A DNA stretch of 64,000 nucleotides from Loktanella gaetbuli (GTDB lineage Bacteria; Pseudomonadota; Alphaproteobacteria; Rhodobacterales; Rhodobacteraceae): assembly GCF_020531945.1 (NCBI RefSeq), contig NZ_JAJATZ010000003.1:372001-436000 (forward strand), in the 5' to 3' direction. A program made the position numbers and the translations under genes. This document shows positions 35,294 through 44,958 of the stretch, piece by piece. The number at the start of each line of letters is the position of its first letter. The first letter of the stretch is position 1. Under the pieces are notes generated by a model. That model saw only the letters and a program-made list of their open reading frames with translations. It made no database searches and was not told the DNA's origin.

Positions 35294-36223
35294 ATGAAAA
35301 CAGTTTTGATCACACACCCCGATTGTCTGGATCACGTCACGCCGCCCGGCCATCCTGAACAGGTCGCCCGCATGGACGCCGTGGCGCAGGCCTTGCAGGA
35401 TATGGACCTGAACCGCGTCACTGCACCGATGGCAGCCGAGGATGACGTGTTGCGCGTGCATCCGCGGTCTCATTTAGAGGCGCTGCGCCGTGCTGCGCCT
35501 GCCGAAGGGTGGGTCTCATTGGATGCCGATACGCATATGTCTCCCGGAACACTGGCTGCGATCTGGCGCGGCGTCGGCGGTGCGGTCCGCGCCGTCGACA
35601 TGGTGCTGGGGGGTGATGCGCAGAACGCTTTCGTCGCGATGCGCCCGCCCGGACATCACGCGGAAAAGACGACGCCGATGGGGTTCTGTTTTTTCGGTAA
35701 CGTGGCGATCGCCGCCAAACACGCACTGGATCATCACGGGCTGGGCCGCGTCGCGATCGTCGATTTCGACGTGCATCATGGCAACGGCACGCAGGATCTG
35801 GTGGAGGACGATCCGCGCATCCTGTTCTGTTCAACGCACCAGAGCCCGCTGTATCCGGGCACTGGCCGCGCCGATGAAACCGGCGTTGCGGATAACGTCA
35901 TCAACGTACCGCTGGCCGAGGGCACGGACGGCGCCGGTTTTCGCCGCGCCATGAACGATCATGTGCTGCCGCGCCTGCGGGATTTCAAACCCGAGCTGAT
36001 CCTGGTGTCCGCCGGGTTCGATGCCCATGCCGCCGACCCGCTGGCGGGGCTGGAACTGGTCGAGGATGACTTTGCCTGGATCACCGCGCAACTGTGTGAT
36101 CTGGCCGATGCGTTCTGTGCCGGGCGGGTGGTGTCCTGCCTGGAGGGCGGCTATGACCTGACGGCGCTGGGCGCCTCTGCGGCGGCCCATGTCAAGGTTT
36201 TGAGGGAGCGATGCGATGGCTGA
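35294..36223 (+). CDS. Histone deacetylase-family amidohydrolase
   Basis: 309 residues, zinc-dependent. It carries the full HDAC catalytic set: RPPGHHAEK (His pair), IVDFDVHHGNGTQD (zinc Asp and His), SAGFDAHAADPL (zinc Asp) and CLEGGYDL (the region of the transition-state Tyr). GFCFFGNVAIAA is also typical. Bacterial members act on acetylpolyamines, acetoin-linked or protein acetyl-lysine; which applies is unclear. I use ATG 35294; a GTG two codons upstream is possible. It overlaps xseB by eight bases. Confidence 0.9.
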   Translation: MKTVLITHPDCLDHVTPPGHPEQVARMDAVAQALQDMDLNRVTAPMAAEDDVLRVHPRSHLEALRRAAPAEGWVSLDADTHMSPGTLAAIWRGVGGAVRAVDMVLGGDAQNAFVAMRPPGHHAEKTTPMGFCFFGNVAIAAKHALDHHGLGRVAIVDFDVHHGNGTQDLVEDDPRILFCSTHQSPLYPGTGRADETGVADNVINVPLAEGTDGAGFRRAMNDHVLPRLRDFKPELILVSAGFDAHAADPLAGLELVEDDFAWITAQLCDLADAFCAGRVVSCLEGGYDLTALGASAAAHVKVLRERCDG

Positions 36224-36455
36224 TACGCCAGTGAACGAAATGACCTTTGAGGATGCGATCAAGGAACTGGAGCGCGTCGTCGGCCAGCTGGAACGTGGCG
36301 ATGTGGCGCTGGACGACAGTATCGCGCTGTATGAACGCGGTGCGGCGCTGAAAAAGCGGTGCGAGGCGAAATTGTCCGAGGCCGAGGAAAAGGTCGCCAA
36401 GATCACCGTCGGCCCCGATGGGCAGGCCGCCGGTCTGGGTCCGCTTGATCCGTGA
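36216..36455 (+). CDS. xseB: Exodeoxyribonuclease VII small subunit
   Basis: 79 residues. Typical XseB pattern: MTFEDAIKELERVVGQLERGDVALD with paired helices, then YERGAALKKRCEAKLSEAE. The subunit binds XseA, which is not in this window. The xseB-ispA-dxs order is common in Alphaproteobacteria. The stop overlaps the ispA start (TGATG). Confidence 0.94.
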   Translation: MADTPVNEMTFEDAIKELERVVGQLERGDVALDDSIALYERGAALKKRCEAKLSEAEEKVAKITVGPDGQAAGLGPLDP

Positions 36456-37318
36456 TGTTCACCAACCAACTGGCGCTTGATGCCTCTGCCGCGATCCGTC
36501 TGATCGAAACCACGCTGGCACCGGGGGCCGATGTGCCGCTGCGTGATGCGATGCTCTATGCGGTGCAGGGCGGCAAGGGGCTACGGGCCTTTTTGGTGCG
36601 CGAGGGCGCGCGCCTGCACGGCGTCGGTGATCTGGCAGGCCATGCGGCCGCCGCGATCGAGGCGGTGCATGCCTACAGTCTGGTGCATGACGATCTGCCG
36701 GCGATGGACGACGACGACCTGCGCCGTGGCCAGCCGACCGTGCATCGCAAGTGGGACGAGGCAACGGCGATCCTGACGGGTGACGCGTTGCAATCACTGG
36801 CGTTCGAACTGATCTGCGAACCGGGGTCGGGCGTGTCGGATGCGGCCCGCGCCAACCTGGCGCTGACCCTGGCGCAGGCGGCGGGGGCGCGCGGCATGGT
36901 GTTGGGGCAGGCGCTGGATATCGCCGCGGAAACAGGCCCCCCGCTGGATCTGGATGCGATCACGACGTTGCAGGCAGGCAAGACGGGCGCGCTGATCACA
37001 TGGTCGGCCTGCGCCGGACCGCGGATCGCGGGTGATGACATCAGCGCGTTGCGGGCCTACGGTGACGCGCTGGGCCTTGCGTTCCAGATTGCCGATGACT
37101 TGCTTGACGCGACCGGTGATGCCGCCACCGTGGGCAAGGCCGTGGGCAAGGATGCTGACGCGGGCAAGGCCACGTTCGTGTCACTGCTGGGGCTCGATGG
37201 CGCGCGCGCGCGTGCGCATGATCTGGTGGAAAACGCCTGTGACGCATTGACCGATTACGGGTCCAGCGCCGATACCTTGAAAGAAGCCGCGCGATTCGTC
37301 ATCGCGCGCGACAAGTGA
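36455..37318 (+). CDS. ispA: Farnesyl (geranyl) diphosphate synthase
   Basis: 287 residues, trans-prenyl diphosphate synthase. The first Asp-rich motif is HDDLPAMDDDDLRRG and the second is QIADDLLDATGD; GGKGLRAFLV and QAGKTGALI are also present. It makes C15 (possibly C10-C20) precursors for quinones, undecaprenol and carotenoids. ATG 36455 gives a TGATG link to xseB; GTG one codon earlier also fits. dxs follows after seven bases. Confidence 0.93.
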   Translation: MFTNQLALDASAAIRLIETTLAPGADVPLRDAMLYAVQGGKGLRAFLVREGARLHGVGDLAGHAAAAIEAVHAYSLVHDDLPAMDDDDLRRGQPTVHRKWDEATAILTGDALQSLAFELICEPGSGVSDAARANLALTLAQAAGARGMVLGQALDIAAETGPPLDLDAITTLQAGKTGALITWSACAGPRIAGDDISALRAYGDALGLAFQIADDLLDATGDAATVGKAVGKDADAGKATFVSLLGLDGARARAHDLVENACDALTDYGSSADTLKEAARFVIARDK

Positions 37319-37325
37319 GGACACC

Positions 37326-39239
37326 ATGACCGACAGACCGCACACACCCCTGCTGGACACGGTGCAATCCCCCGCCGACATGAAAAACCTCTCGAACCGC
37401 AAGCTGCAACAGCTGGCCGACGAGGTGCGATCCGAAACCATCAGTGCCGTGTCCGTCACCGGCGGGCATCTGGGTGCGGGTCTTGGTGTTGTCGAAATGA
37501 CCGTTGCCCTGCATGCCGTGTTCGATACCCCCCGGGACAAGATCATCTGGGACGTCAGCCACCAGTGTTATCCGCACAAGATCCTGACCGGTCGCCGCGA
37601 CCGTATCCGTACCCTGCGCCAAAAGGACGGGTTGTCAGGTTTTACCAAACGGTCAGAGAGTCCCTATGATCCCTTTGGCGCGGCGCATAGTTCGACCTCG
37701 ATCAGTGCGGCGCTCGGCTTTGCCGTGGCGCGGGATCTGGGCGGTGACGTGGGTGATGCGGTCGCCATCATCGGTGACGGGTCGCTGTCCGCCGGCATGG
37801 CCTACGAGGCGCTGAACAACGCAGGTCATCTGGGCAAGCGTCTGATCGTGATCCTCAACGACAACGAAATGTCGATCGCGCCTCCGACGGGCGCGATGTC
37901 GTCCTATCTGTCGCGGCTCTATGCCGGGGCACCGTTCCAGGACCTCAAGGCCGCAGCCAAGGGGGCCGTGTCGTTTCTGCCGCCGCCCCTGCGCGAGGGT
38001 GCAAAACGCGCCAAGGACATGCTCAAGCATATGACCGTGGGCGGGACACTGTTCGAGGAACTGGGTTTTTCCTATGTCGGACCCATCGACGGGCACGACA
38101 TGGATCAGCTGATGGCGGTGCTGCGCACGGTCAAGGACCGCGCCGACGGACCGATCCTGATCCACGCCATCACGACCAAGGGCAAGGGGTTCGCCCCGGC
38201 CGAAACCGCCGCAGACAAGGGCCATGCGCGCGGTAAATTCGATGTCGTCACCGGCGAGGTGCAAAAGGCGAAATCCAACGCGCCGTCCTATACTTCGGTC
38301 TTTGCGAATGCGCTGATCGCGCTGGCCGATACCGACAGCCGGATCTGTGCGATCACGGCCGCCATGCCCGACGGCACCGGGCTGGACAAATTCATGAAAC
38401 GCTACGCCAGCCGGTGTTTCGACGTGGGCATCGCCGAACAGCATGCGGTGACCTTTGCCGCCGGGCTTGCGGCGGGGGGGATGAAACCGTTCTGCGCGCT
38501 TTATTCCACGTTCCTGCAACGCGGCTACGATCAGGTGGTGCATGACGTCGCCCTGCAACGTCTGCCGGTGCGTTTCGCCATCGACCGCGCCGGGCTGGTG
38601 GGGGCGGATGGGGCCACCCATGCGGGCAGCTTTGACGTGGCCTTTCTGGCGAACCTGCCCGGTATCGTTGTCATGGCCGCATCGGACGAGGCGGAACTGG
38701 TGCGCATGGTTGCCACCGCTGCCGCGCACGATAGCGGACCGATTGCATTCCGGTTCCCCCGTGGCGAGGGTGTGGGGGTCGAGATGCCCAGCAACCCGCA
38801 GCCGCTGGAAATCGGCAAGGGCCGCATGATCCAGGAGGGAAGCGGCGTCGCGATCCTGTCGTTCGGCACTCGCCTGTCAGAGGTCCAGACCGCCGCCGAG
38901 GCGCTGTCGGCCCGTGGGATCACGCCGACCATTGCCGATGCGCGCTTTGCAAAACCACTCGACCGCGACATGATCCTGCAACTGGCCGCCGATCACGACG
39001 CGCTGATCACGATCGAAGAGGGTGCCGTGGGCGGATTTGGCAGCCACGTCGCGCAACTGCTGTCCGACGAAGGCGTTTTCGACAAGGGCCTGAAATTCCG
39101 GTCCATGTGTCTGCCCGACACGTTCATCGACCAGTCCAGTCCGGCGGACATGTATGCGATGGCGGGCCTGAACGCCGAGGATATCGAGGCCAAGGTGCTC
39201 GAGGTCATGGGCGTCGAAGTGATCAGCAAACGCGCGTGA
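37326..39239 (+). CDS. dxs: 1-deoxy-D-xylulose-5-phosphate synthase
   Basis: 637 residues, thiamine diphosphate enzyme joining pyruvate and glyceraldehyde-3-phosphate, the first step of the MEP isoprenoid route. ThDP motif: GDGSLSAGMAYEALNNAG. Further family features: DKIIWDVSHQCYPHKILTGR, GPIDGHDMDQL, MPDGTGLDKF and HYLRIP-type RFPRGEGVG. GAGGAC lies before the ATG. It follows ispA closely, so the two ends of early isoprenoid synthesis are probably cotranscribed. Confidence 0.97.
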   Translation: MTDRPHTPLLDTVQSPADMKNLSNRKLQQLADEVRSETISAVSVTGGHLGAGLGVVEMTVALHAVFDTPRDKIIWDVSHQCYPHKILTGRRDRIRTLRQKDGLSGFTKRSESPYDPFGAAHSSTSISAALGFAVARDLGGDVGDAVAIIGDGSLSAGMAYEALNNAGHLGKRLIVILNDNEMSIAPPTGAMSSYLSRLYAGAPFQDLKAAAKGAVSFLPPPLREGAKRAKDMLKHMTVGGTLFEELGFSYVGPIDGHDMDQLMAVLRTVKDRADGPILIHAITTKGKGFAPAETAADKGHARGKFDVVTGEVQKAKSNAPSYTSVFANALIALADTDSRICAITAAMPDGTGLDKFMKRYASRCFDVGIAEQHAVTFAAGLAAGGMKPFCALYSTFLQRGYDQVVHDVALQRLPVRFAIDRAGLVGADGATHAGSFDVAFLANLPGIVVMAASDEAELVRMVATAAAHDSGPIAFRFPRGEGVGVEMPSNPQPLEIGKGRMIQEGSGVAILSFGTRLSEVQTAAEALSARGITPTIADARFAKPLDRDMILQLAADHDALITIEEGAVGGFGSHVAQLLSDEGVFDKGLKFRSMCLPDTFIDQSSPADMYAMAGLNAEDIEAKVLEVMGVEVISKRA

Positions 39240-39452
39240 TATTGCGCGCGCGCTGACGGGCAAAGCATCGTCCTGGGCGTCTTGGACGTCTGCACTCTCG
39301 TGATGCGCGCGTACCGAAAATGGTCAACCTGTCTGGATGTTTCAGACACCGCCGCGGGTCAGATCCAGACAGGACCATCGCCGAGAATGCGATGCGCGAA
39401 AGGCGCAAGATTCGGGTCGCTATCGTCGGTGGGCTATGATCGATTCGGGCAC

Positions 39453-39797
39453 ATGACGCAGCTTACGATTGCCCTGATCCTTTTCCTTGCACCGCTGGCC
39501 TATTCGCCTGGGCCGGGGAATATGTTCTTTGCGGCCAATGGCGCGCGTTTCGGGTTTCGTGCGACGGTCCCGGCGAACCTTGGCTACCATGCCGCTACAT
39601 TGGTTGTGACGATTGGGATCGGGCTCGGCTTCGATTGGATATCGCGCGAAGCGCCGATGTTCTTGGCGTTCTCCCTCTATGCCGCCCTTGGCGAGGGCAT
39701 GACAGCGCGCTGGCGTAGTCCGGATACCGCCCGTTTTCTGAACCTGTCGTTTGCCGCGATACTGGCAGGAGTCGCGATCTGGATGCTGCTGGCGTAG
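39453..39797 (+). pseudogene. Internally deleted LysE/RhtB-type exporter
   Basis: 114 residues where about 205 are normal. The first 58 residues are a good LysE start (LTIALILFLAPLAYSPGPGNMFFAANGARFGF, shortened here: SPGPGNMFFAANGARFGF, then the second helix), and the last 30 read like the final helix of the family (FLNLSFAAILAGVAIWMLLA). The central 90 or so residues, with the third to fifth helices, are missing, and GFDWISREAPMF joins the two ends. The frame is intact, so a deletion is more likely than a frameshift. The 213 bases before it show no gene. Confidence 0.55.
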
Positions 39798-39854
39798 TCT
39801 TTTGAACTTTGCGCAGGTGCAGACAGCCCGTCACCGAATTCACGCAAATCTAGC

Positions 39855-40070
39855 TTATTTGTAAACCGCCCGCCTGTCCCCGAATTCCCGCAGGCGCTTA
39901 CGCCATGCCTTGTAGCTGCCTGCCTTCAGGTTTTCGCGCATCAGCGTTTTGACATGTTTGTCGCTGACCCCGTATTCGCGCTGAATATCGGCAAAACTTG
40001 CGTGGTCAGACAGCGCCATCTCGATGATGCCGCTGATATGGTCGGGGGGCAGGTCTGGTGTCTTGGACAT
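39855..40070 (-). CDS. Small DUF2805/TIGR03643-type protein
   Basis: 71 residues, a helix-turn-helix-like pattern: HISGIIEMALSDHASF, then IQREYGVSDKHVKTLMRE and LKAGSYKAWRKRL. I recognise it as the conserved short family seen in many proteobacteria and bacteroidetes, which ends in the WRKR motif. Function unknown; DNA or RNA binding is plausible from the basic C-terminus. Confidence 0.75.
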   Translation of the reverse strand: MSKTPDLPPDHISGIIEMALSDHASFADIQREYGVSDKHVKTLMRENLKAGSYKAWRKRLREFGDRRAVYK

Positions 40071-40110
40071 GGGTCAGACTTAGCGGTGCGTCTCCCTGCG
40101 GCAACCCGGT

Positions 40111-40749
40111 TCAGGTCGGTTTGCGGGTCCGCAGGCAGATCGCCATGACGAACAGAATCGGGATCAGCAGTTCCAATGCCTCTTCGACGATGCCGCTGCC
40201 CTGAACGACCTCGGTTGCGACCTCGACACCGAAAGCGCCCAGTTTGCGCCCCAAGCCGTCGATCGTCTTGGAAAAGGCGGCGATGAACAGCCCCGCCAGA
40301 AACAGCAGCGCCCACGGTGCGCCACGGCGCAAATCACGCCACAACAGCGGCGCGCGGTATCGCGCCAGCATGACCAGCGCTGCGATCAGCAGAACCCAAA
40401 TCGCGACCGCCAGCGATTTTTCCCACAGCGCGGTGTCATACAGCAGGATCTTGGTGCTCAGGATGCCCTCGCTGGTCAGCGCCTTGTCGAGATCGCCTTC
40501 GCGCGCTGCCATGAACAGCAGGATCACCGGCACCGGCCAGAACACCGGACGCGCGCGCCACAGATAAATCACCAGCGCGTAGATATAGCCCAGCATCGAC
40601 ATCGTTTCGACCGATCCGCCCTCGCGCGTCAGCGACCCGCCATCGCCCAGCATCAGCCAGTCCAGGCCGATCACCCCGGCGGCGACAATGGCGAACCCTG
40701 TCGCAAGATGCAGTGATCTGGTTTCGGGTGTGGTGTCTGTTGGTGTCAT
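40111..40749 (-). CDS. Conserved membrane protein of unknown function
   Basis: 212 residues with six or so hydrophobic segments (for example about 15-35, 50-65, 70-85, 115-130, 145-165 and 185-205). KTIDGLGRKLGAF and GSGIVEEALELLIPILF near the C-terminus are the most distinctive parts. No transport or enzyme motif is visible. It runs in the same direction as the sodium channel and DUF2805 genes but is not tightly spaced. Confidence 0.7.
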   Translation of the reverse strand: MTPTDTTPETRSLHLATGFAIVAAGVIGLDWLMLGDGGSLTREGGSVETMSMLGYIYALVIYLWRARPVFWPVPVILLFMAAREGDLDKALTSEGILSTKILLYDTALWEKSLAVAIWVLLIAALVMLARYRAPLLWRDLRRGAPWALLFLAGLFIAAFSKTIDGLGRKLGAFGVEVATEVVQGSGIVEEALELLIPILFVMAICLRTRKPT

Positions 40750-40863
40750 GATGCCACGTCTGAGGAATGGGAAACGGCGAATTTTCGGCGCCTACGCGAG
40801 ATCATCGCGCGATTGAACAGCGCAGGCCAGAAATTCTGCCAATCACCTTAACCAGTTTCAGGG

Positions 40864-41652
<789 letters not shown>

Positions 41653-41709
41653 GACGGGCCTTCATATGGTTTGCGCCGATATGCCCAGCGTCCGGATGGT
41701 TTTCAAGGT

Positions 41710-42564
41710 TCAGCCCTCTTGCGCCAGCAAGGCGCGCAACCCGCTGCGATAGTCGGGGAACAGCAGTTCGACCCCCAGTTCGTCCTTGATGCGGTCGTTG
41801 CGGACCTTCTTGCTCTCGGCGTAGAAACTGCGCGCCATCGGGGACATCTCCGCATCCTCGAATGCCACTGCCTCTGGTACGGGCAGTCCCAGCAGTTCCG
41901 CGGCATAGGCGATCACGTCCTGCGGGGGGGCCGGGTCATCGTCACAGACGTTGTAGGCCGCACCGGGGTTGGGCCGGGCGATGGACGCCGCCAGCACCCG
42001 CGCGATATCCGCGACATGGGTACGGCTGAATACCTGACCGTCCTTGATGATGCGCCGTGCCGTGCCGTTGCGCACCTTGGCAAATGGACCCCTGCCGGGG
42101 CCATAGATCCCCGCAACCCGAAAGATATGCAGCGGCAGACCGGGGATCGCAGACCATGCCGCCTCTGCCGTGACCCGAGCCTGACCGCGTTTGGTGGCGG
42201 GGGTCAGCGGTGCGTTTTCATCCACCCAGTCGCCCTCGTGGTCGCCGTAGACCCCCGTGGTGGACAGATAGCCGACCCATTCAAACTGGCCTGCGCGTGC
42301 CGCGATTGCGTCGTGCAGTTCCGCCAACACCGGGTCACCGTCGTCACCGGGTGCGGCGGATATCAGCAGATGCGTTGCAGCATCCAGCGCCGGGATGATG
42401 TCGGCCCCCGGCCATATGCGCGGCTCGACCCCGCGCGCCAAGAAGGCGGCGGCCTTGTCCTCGTTGCGCGTGGTGCCGATCACGCGCCAGTCGCGCGGCA
42501 ACAGCAGCCGTTCCAGCGCCTGCGCCGAATAGCCGTGTCCGAATGAAAGCAATGTTTGTGTCAT
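41710..42564 (-). CDS. SDR-family NAD-dependent epimerase-like protein
   Basis: 284 residues. The N-terminus is a variant Rossmann loop (FGHGYSAQAL), with later YLSTTGVYGDHEGDWVDE and RVAGIYGPGRGP, as in the YeeZ-type extended SDR proteins. The Tyr of the usual Tyr-x3-Lys pair is not obvious, so catalysis may be lost or different. Substrate unknown. The gene is in a minus-strand run ending near the periplasmic protein and rppH. Confidence 0.8.
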   Translation of the reverse strand: MTQTLLSFGHGYSAQALERLLLPRDWRVIGTTRNEDKAAAFLARGVEPRIWPGADIIPALDAATHLLISAAPGDDGDPVLAELHDAIAARAGQFEWVGYLSTTGVYGDHEGDWVDENAPLTPATKRGQARVTAEAAWSAIPGLPLHIFRVAGIYGPGRGPFAKVRNGTARRIIKDGQVFSRTHVADIARVLAASIARPNPGAAYNVCDDDPAPPQDVIAYAAELLGLPVPEAVAFEDAEMSPMARSFYAESKKVRNDRIKDELGVELLFPDYRSGLRALLAQEG

Positions 42565-42606
42565 GGCGGGACAATCGCCCCCTTGGGCCCCGGGTGCAAG
42601 GTGCGC

Positions 42607-43062
42607 TTAGTCAGCGGGCGCGCACATTCCGTCGTTCAGGCAGGCGGTCAGCCTGTCCTGCAAGGCCGCATCAGGTGCCGCGAAAATCCATCCGCCACAG
42701 GCCCCGATCTCGATCGTCGGCACGTCACCCTCGGCGTTCAGGAAAACCAGCACGTCGTCCTCTGTTGGAATGCCGCCGCACCACGGACCCGCGCAGCTGA
42801 CGGCGACGCGCACGTCCTCGGCAAAGGGCACATCGAACCCCGTCTGCGACAGGCCCACCCCCTCGATACGTCCGGCAAAGACACCGGGTTTCGTGATCGG
42901 GTCCGGCGCAGGCTGGTTCAGCGTGATCTGGCCCGTCAGCAACAGGTAGGGGGCGGTGCTGGCGTTGGCACGGTCAAAGGCCTCCAGCGGGTCGGGCGCA
43001 ATACAGCTGAGCGCTGCAGCCTGCGTGCCCGCCAGCGTCAGCGCCACTGCGATCGCTTTCAC
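42607..43062 (-). CDS. Exported protein of unknown function
   Basis: 151 residues from a GTG that overlaps the rppH stop (GTGA). Residues 1-17 form a signal peptide (TQAAAL). The mature part has six Cys in pairs (CIAPDPL, SCAGPWC, GACGGW, CLNDGMC), suggesting disulfides in the periplasm. No known domain recognised. Co-translation with rppH is implied by the overlap. Confidence 0.72.
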   Translation of the reverse strand: MKAIAVALTLAGTQAAALSCIAPDPLEAFDRANASTAPYLLLTGQITLNQPAPDPITKPGVFAGRIEGVGLSQTGFDVPFAEDVRVAVSCAGPWCGGIPTEDDVLVFLNAEGDVPTIEIGACGGWIFAAPDAALQDRLTACLNDGMCAPAD

Positions 43063-43562
43063 AGTTTTGCACCCAGTTCAGCCAGCACCTGTTCATAGAC
43101 CGCCCGTTTGAACGGCACGATATTGGCGACCAGTTGGTCGCGCGGCATCCATTTCCATTCCGAAAATTCGGGATGCTCGGTTGCGATGTCGATATCGCTG
43201 TCCTCGCCGTGGAACCGGAACAGGAACCATTTCTGTTCCTGCCCGCGATATTTGCCGCCCCAGACCTTGCCCACCAGATCATGCGGCAGATCATAGCGGA
43301 TCAGGCCTGCCGTTTCGCCTTCGATGGTGATCAGCCGGTCGGATACGCCAGTTTCTTCCCACAGCTCGCGCAGGGCCGCGTCGCGGCAAGTCTCGCCCGG
43401 GTCGACCCCGCCTTGTGGCATTTGCCATGCGTCTGCATCCCGGTCCAACCGGCTGCCGACCCAGACATGGCCGCGGGTGTTGACCAGCATCACACCCACA
43501 CAGGGGCGGTAGGGCAGGTCGCTGATTTGCGCGTCGGTCATAAACTGGCCTTGAGGTTTCAT
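43059..43562 (-). CDS. rppH: RNA pyrophosphohydrolase
   Basis: 167 residues, Nudix enzyme that removes pyrophosphate from 5' triphosphate RNA, starting RNase E decay. The Nudix box is GGVDPGETCRDAALRELWEE (then TG). PYRPCVGVMLVN and EWKWMPRDQL are typical. I keep ATG 43562 because AAAGGAC lies eight bases upstream; a second ATG seven codons on would also give a full family start. Confidence 0.93.
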   Translation of the reverse strand: MKPQGQFMTDAQISDLPYRPCVGVMLVNTRGHVWVGSRLDRDADAWQMPQGGVDPGETCRDAALRELWEETGVSDRLITIEGETAGLIRYDLPHDLVGKVWGGKYRGQEQKWFLFRFHGEDSDIDIATEHPEFSEWKWMPRDQLVANIVPFKRAVYEQVLAELGAKL

Positions 43563-43607
43563 CGCATGTCCTTTCGTTTGGCAAATTTATGCAGCCAAGG
43601 TCCAGCG

Positions 43608-44108
43608 TTAAGCGATAACAAGCCGATTGAAAGGCTCTAACCGTGCCGCTATCCAGCGCAGGTGATCGCGCCGAAAGGCAACACAGCCTGCGGTCGGGCG
43701 ACCCGGCCCGCGCCATTGATGCAAAAAAATGGCGGACCCGCGTCCCGGCACGGCAGCGGGGTAATTCCAGTCCGTCACCAGAATCAGGTCATACATGGGG
43801 TCAGCGCGGCGCAGGGATTCGCAGCTGTGCGCATAGGGGGCCCGCACCAGATGGTTGTAATCGGGATGCGCCGGATCATCCGACCACAGATCACGCGGCC
43901 CGATGGGGCGGGCCCAGGGCGCTGGCCGCGCCATACGGTCCGCCCGATACAGCATGTCGACGATGTGGTGCACACCGCGCGGGGTCGCCATGTCACCCTC
44001 TGCCTTGGTCGCCGCATCCGTCAGACCGCCGCGCCCGATGGCGCAGGGAAACCGACGTCCGCGAAATCGCACGTGGGTCGGCGTCAGGATCAGGTCATCG
44101 TGGCTCAT
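43608..44108 (-). CDS. L,D-transpeptidase (YkuD) family protein
   Basis: 166 residues from ATG 44108. The C-terminal part holds the YkuD pattern: IFLHQWRGP with the His, and PTAGCVAFRRDHL with the catalytic Cys. Residues 1-90 are the preceding fold. There is no signal peptide, unlike classical secreted members, so export is unclear; the short, leaderless form is common in Rhodobacteraceae. It would cross-link or modify peptidoglycan. Confidence 0.8.
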   Translation of the reverse strand: MSHDDLILTPTHVRFRGRRFPCAIGRGGLTDAATKAEGDMATPRGVHHIVDMLYRADRMARPAPWARPIGPRDLWSDDPAHPDYNHLVRAPYAHSCESLRRADPMYDLILVTDWNYPAAVPGRGSAIFLHQWRGPGRPTAGCVAFRRDHLRWIAARLEPFNRLVIA

Positions 44109-44190
44109 GGGTGCCTCGTGTTGGGTATCGCAGGCATAGACCGACCCCAAGCGCTGGGCTAGCCTGTCTTTGGACAGAGCGGGGATGGCG

Positions 44191-44958
44191 ATGAGTCTAC
44201 ATGAATGGGTGATGGCGGGCGTTTTTGCCTTGGCGAACGCGGTCGGTGTGATTGCGATCTACGCGATCACCCGCGCAATTTGGGGCGGAAAGCAAACAGA
44301 CGAAACCCAAACGCTCGCCGGGTCCGTCCTGCTGCGTGTCGCGACCCTGCACGGGTTGATCCTTGCCCTCGTCTTTGCTCAGGAACTCTCCGACTATTCT
44401 GATATCCGCGCCGATCTGGTGCGTGAGGCAACGGCCATTGCCGATATTTTCAACGACATACGCCGGTACGAGACCCCTCAGATGCAAGAGGTACAGACCA
44501 TGTTGGCAGACTACCTGCGTCACGCGATCAGCACCGAGTGGGACTCGCTGTCACAAACCGGCAAGTTGACGGCACAGGGGTGGGGCCTGCGCGAGCAGGT
44601 GTACCAGACTGTTCTGAACCTGGATCCCGAAACGCCGCGCCAGACGGATCTGCGTGCTCACATGGTTGCCAAATCCCAACTTATCGCAGAGCTTCGGCAA
44701 AGTCGCGAAAACAGCGCCGTGCGGACCTTGTCAGGGCTCTTTTGGTTTGCTGCGATCATCGGACTGGTCTGGGTTGCGGTGCCCTATCTGACCTATTCAC
44801 CAACGCCCCTGCATCTGTCGCTGCTGTCGCTCTACGGGGCCTACAGCGGTGTCATCCTATATGTCATCTATGCGTTTTCAGATCCCTTTGCGCAGCCGGG
44901 GGCGCTACCGCCAACCGCGTTCATCCAGCTCCTTGCAGGTGAAATGGGTCACTATTAA
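44191..44958 (+). CDS. Bestrophin-like/DUF4239 membrane protein
   Basis: 255 residues, four hydrophobic segments (about 8-28, 50-65, 185-205, 210-230) flanking a cytoplasmic helical region (about 70-175). LALVFAQELSDYSDIRADLV and YAFSDPFAQPGALPPTAF are typical of the DUF4239 family. Its role is unknown. I use ATG 44191 with GGGG about six bases before; ATG 44185 also fits. Its stop shares four bases with the stop of ribA. Confidence 0.78.
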   Translation: MSLHEWVMAGVFALANAVGVIAIYAITRAIWGGKQTDETQTLAGSVLLRVATLHGLILALVFAQELSDYSDIRADLVREATAIADIFNDIRRYETPQMQEVQTMLADYLRHAISTEWDSLSQTGKLTAQGWGLREQVYQTVLNLDPETPRQTDLRAHMVAKSQLIAELRQSRENSAVRTLSGLFWFAAIIGLVWVAVPYLTYSPTPLHLSLLSLYGAYSGVILYVIYAFSDPFAQPGALPPTAFIQLLAGEMGHY

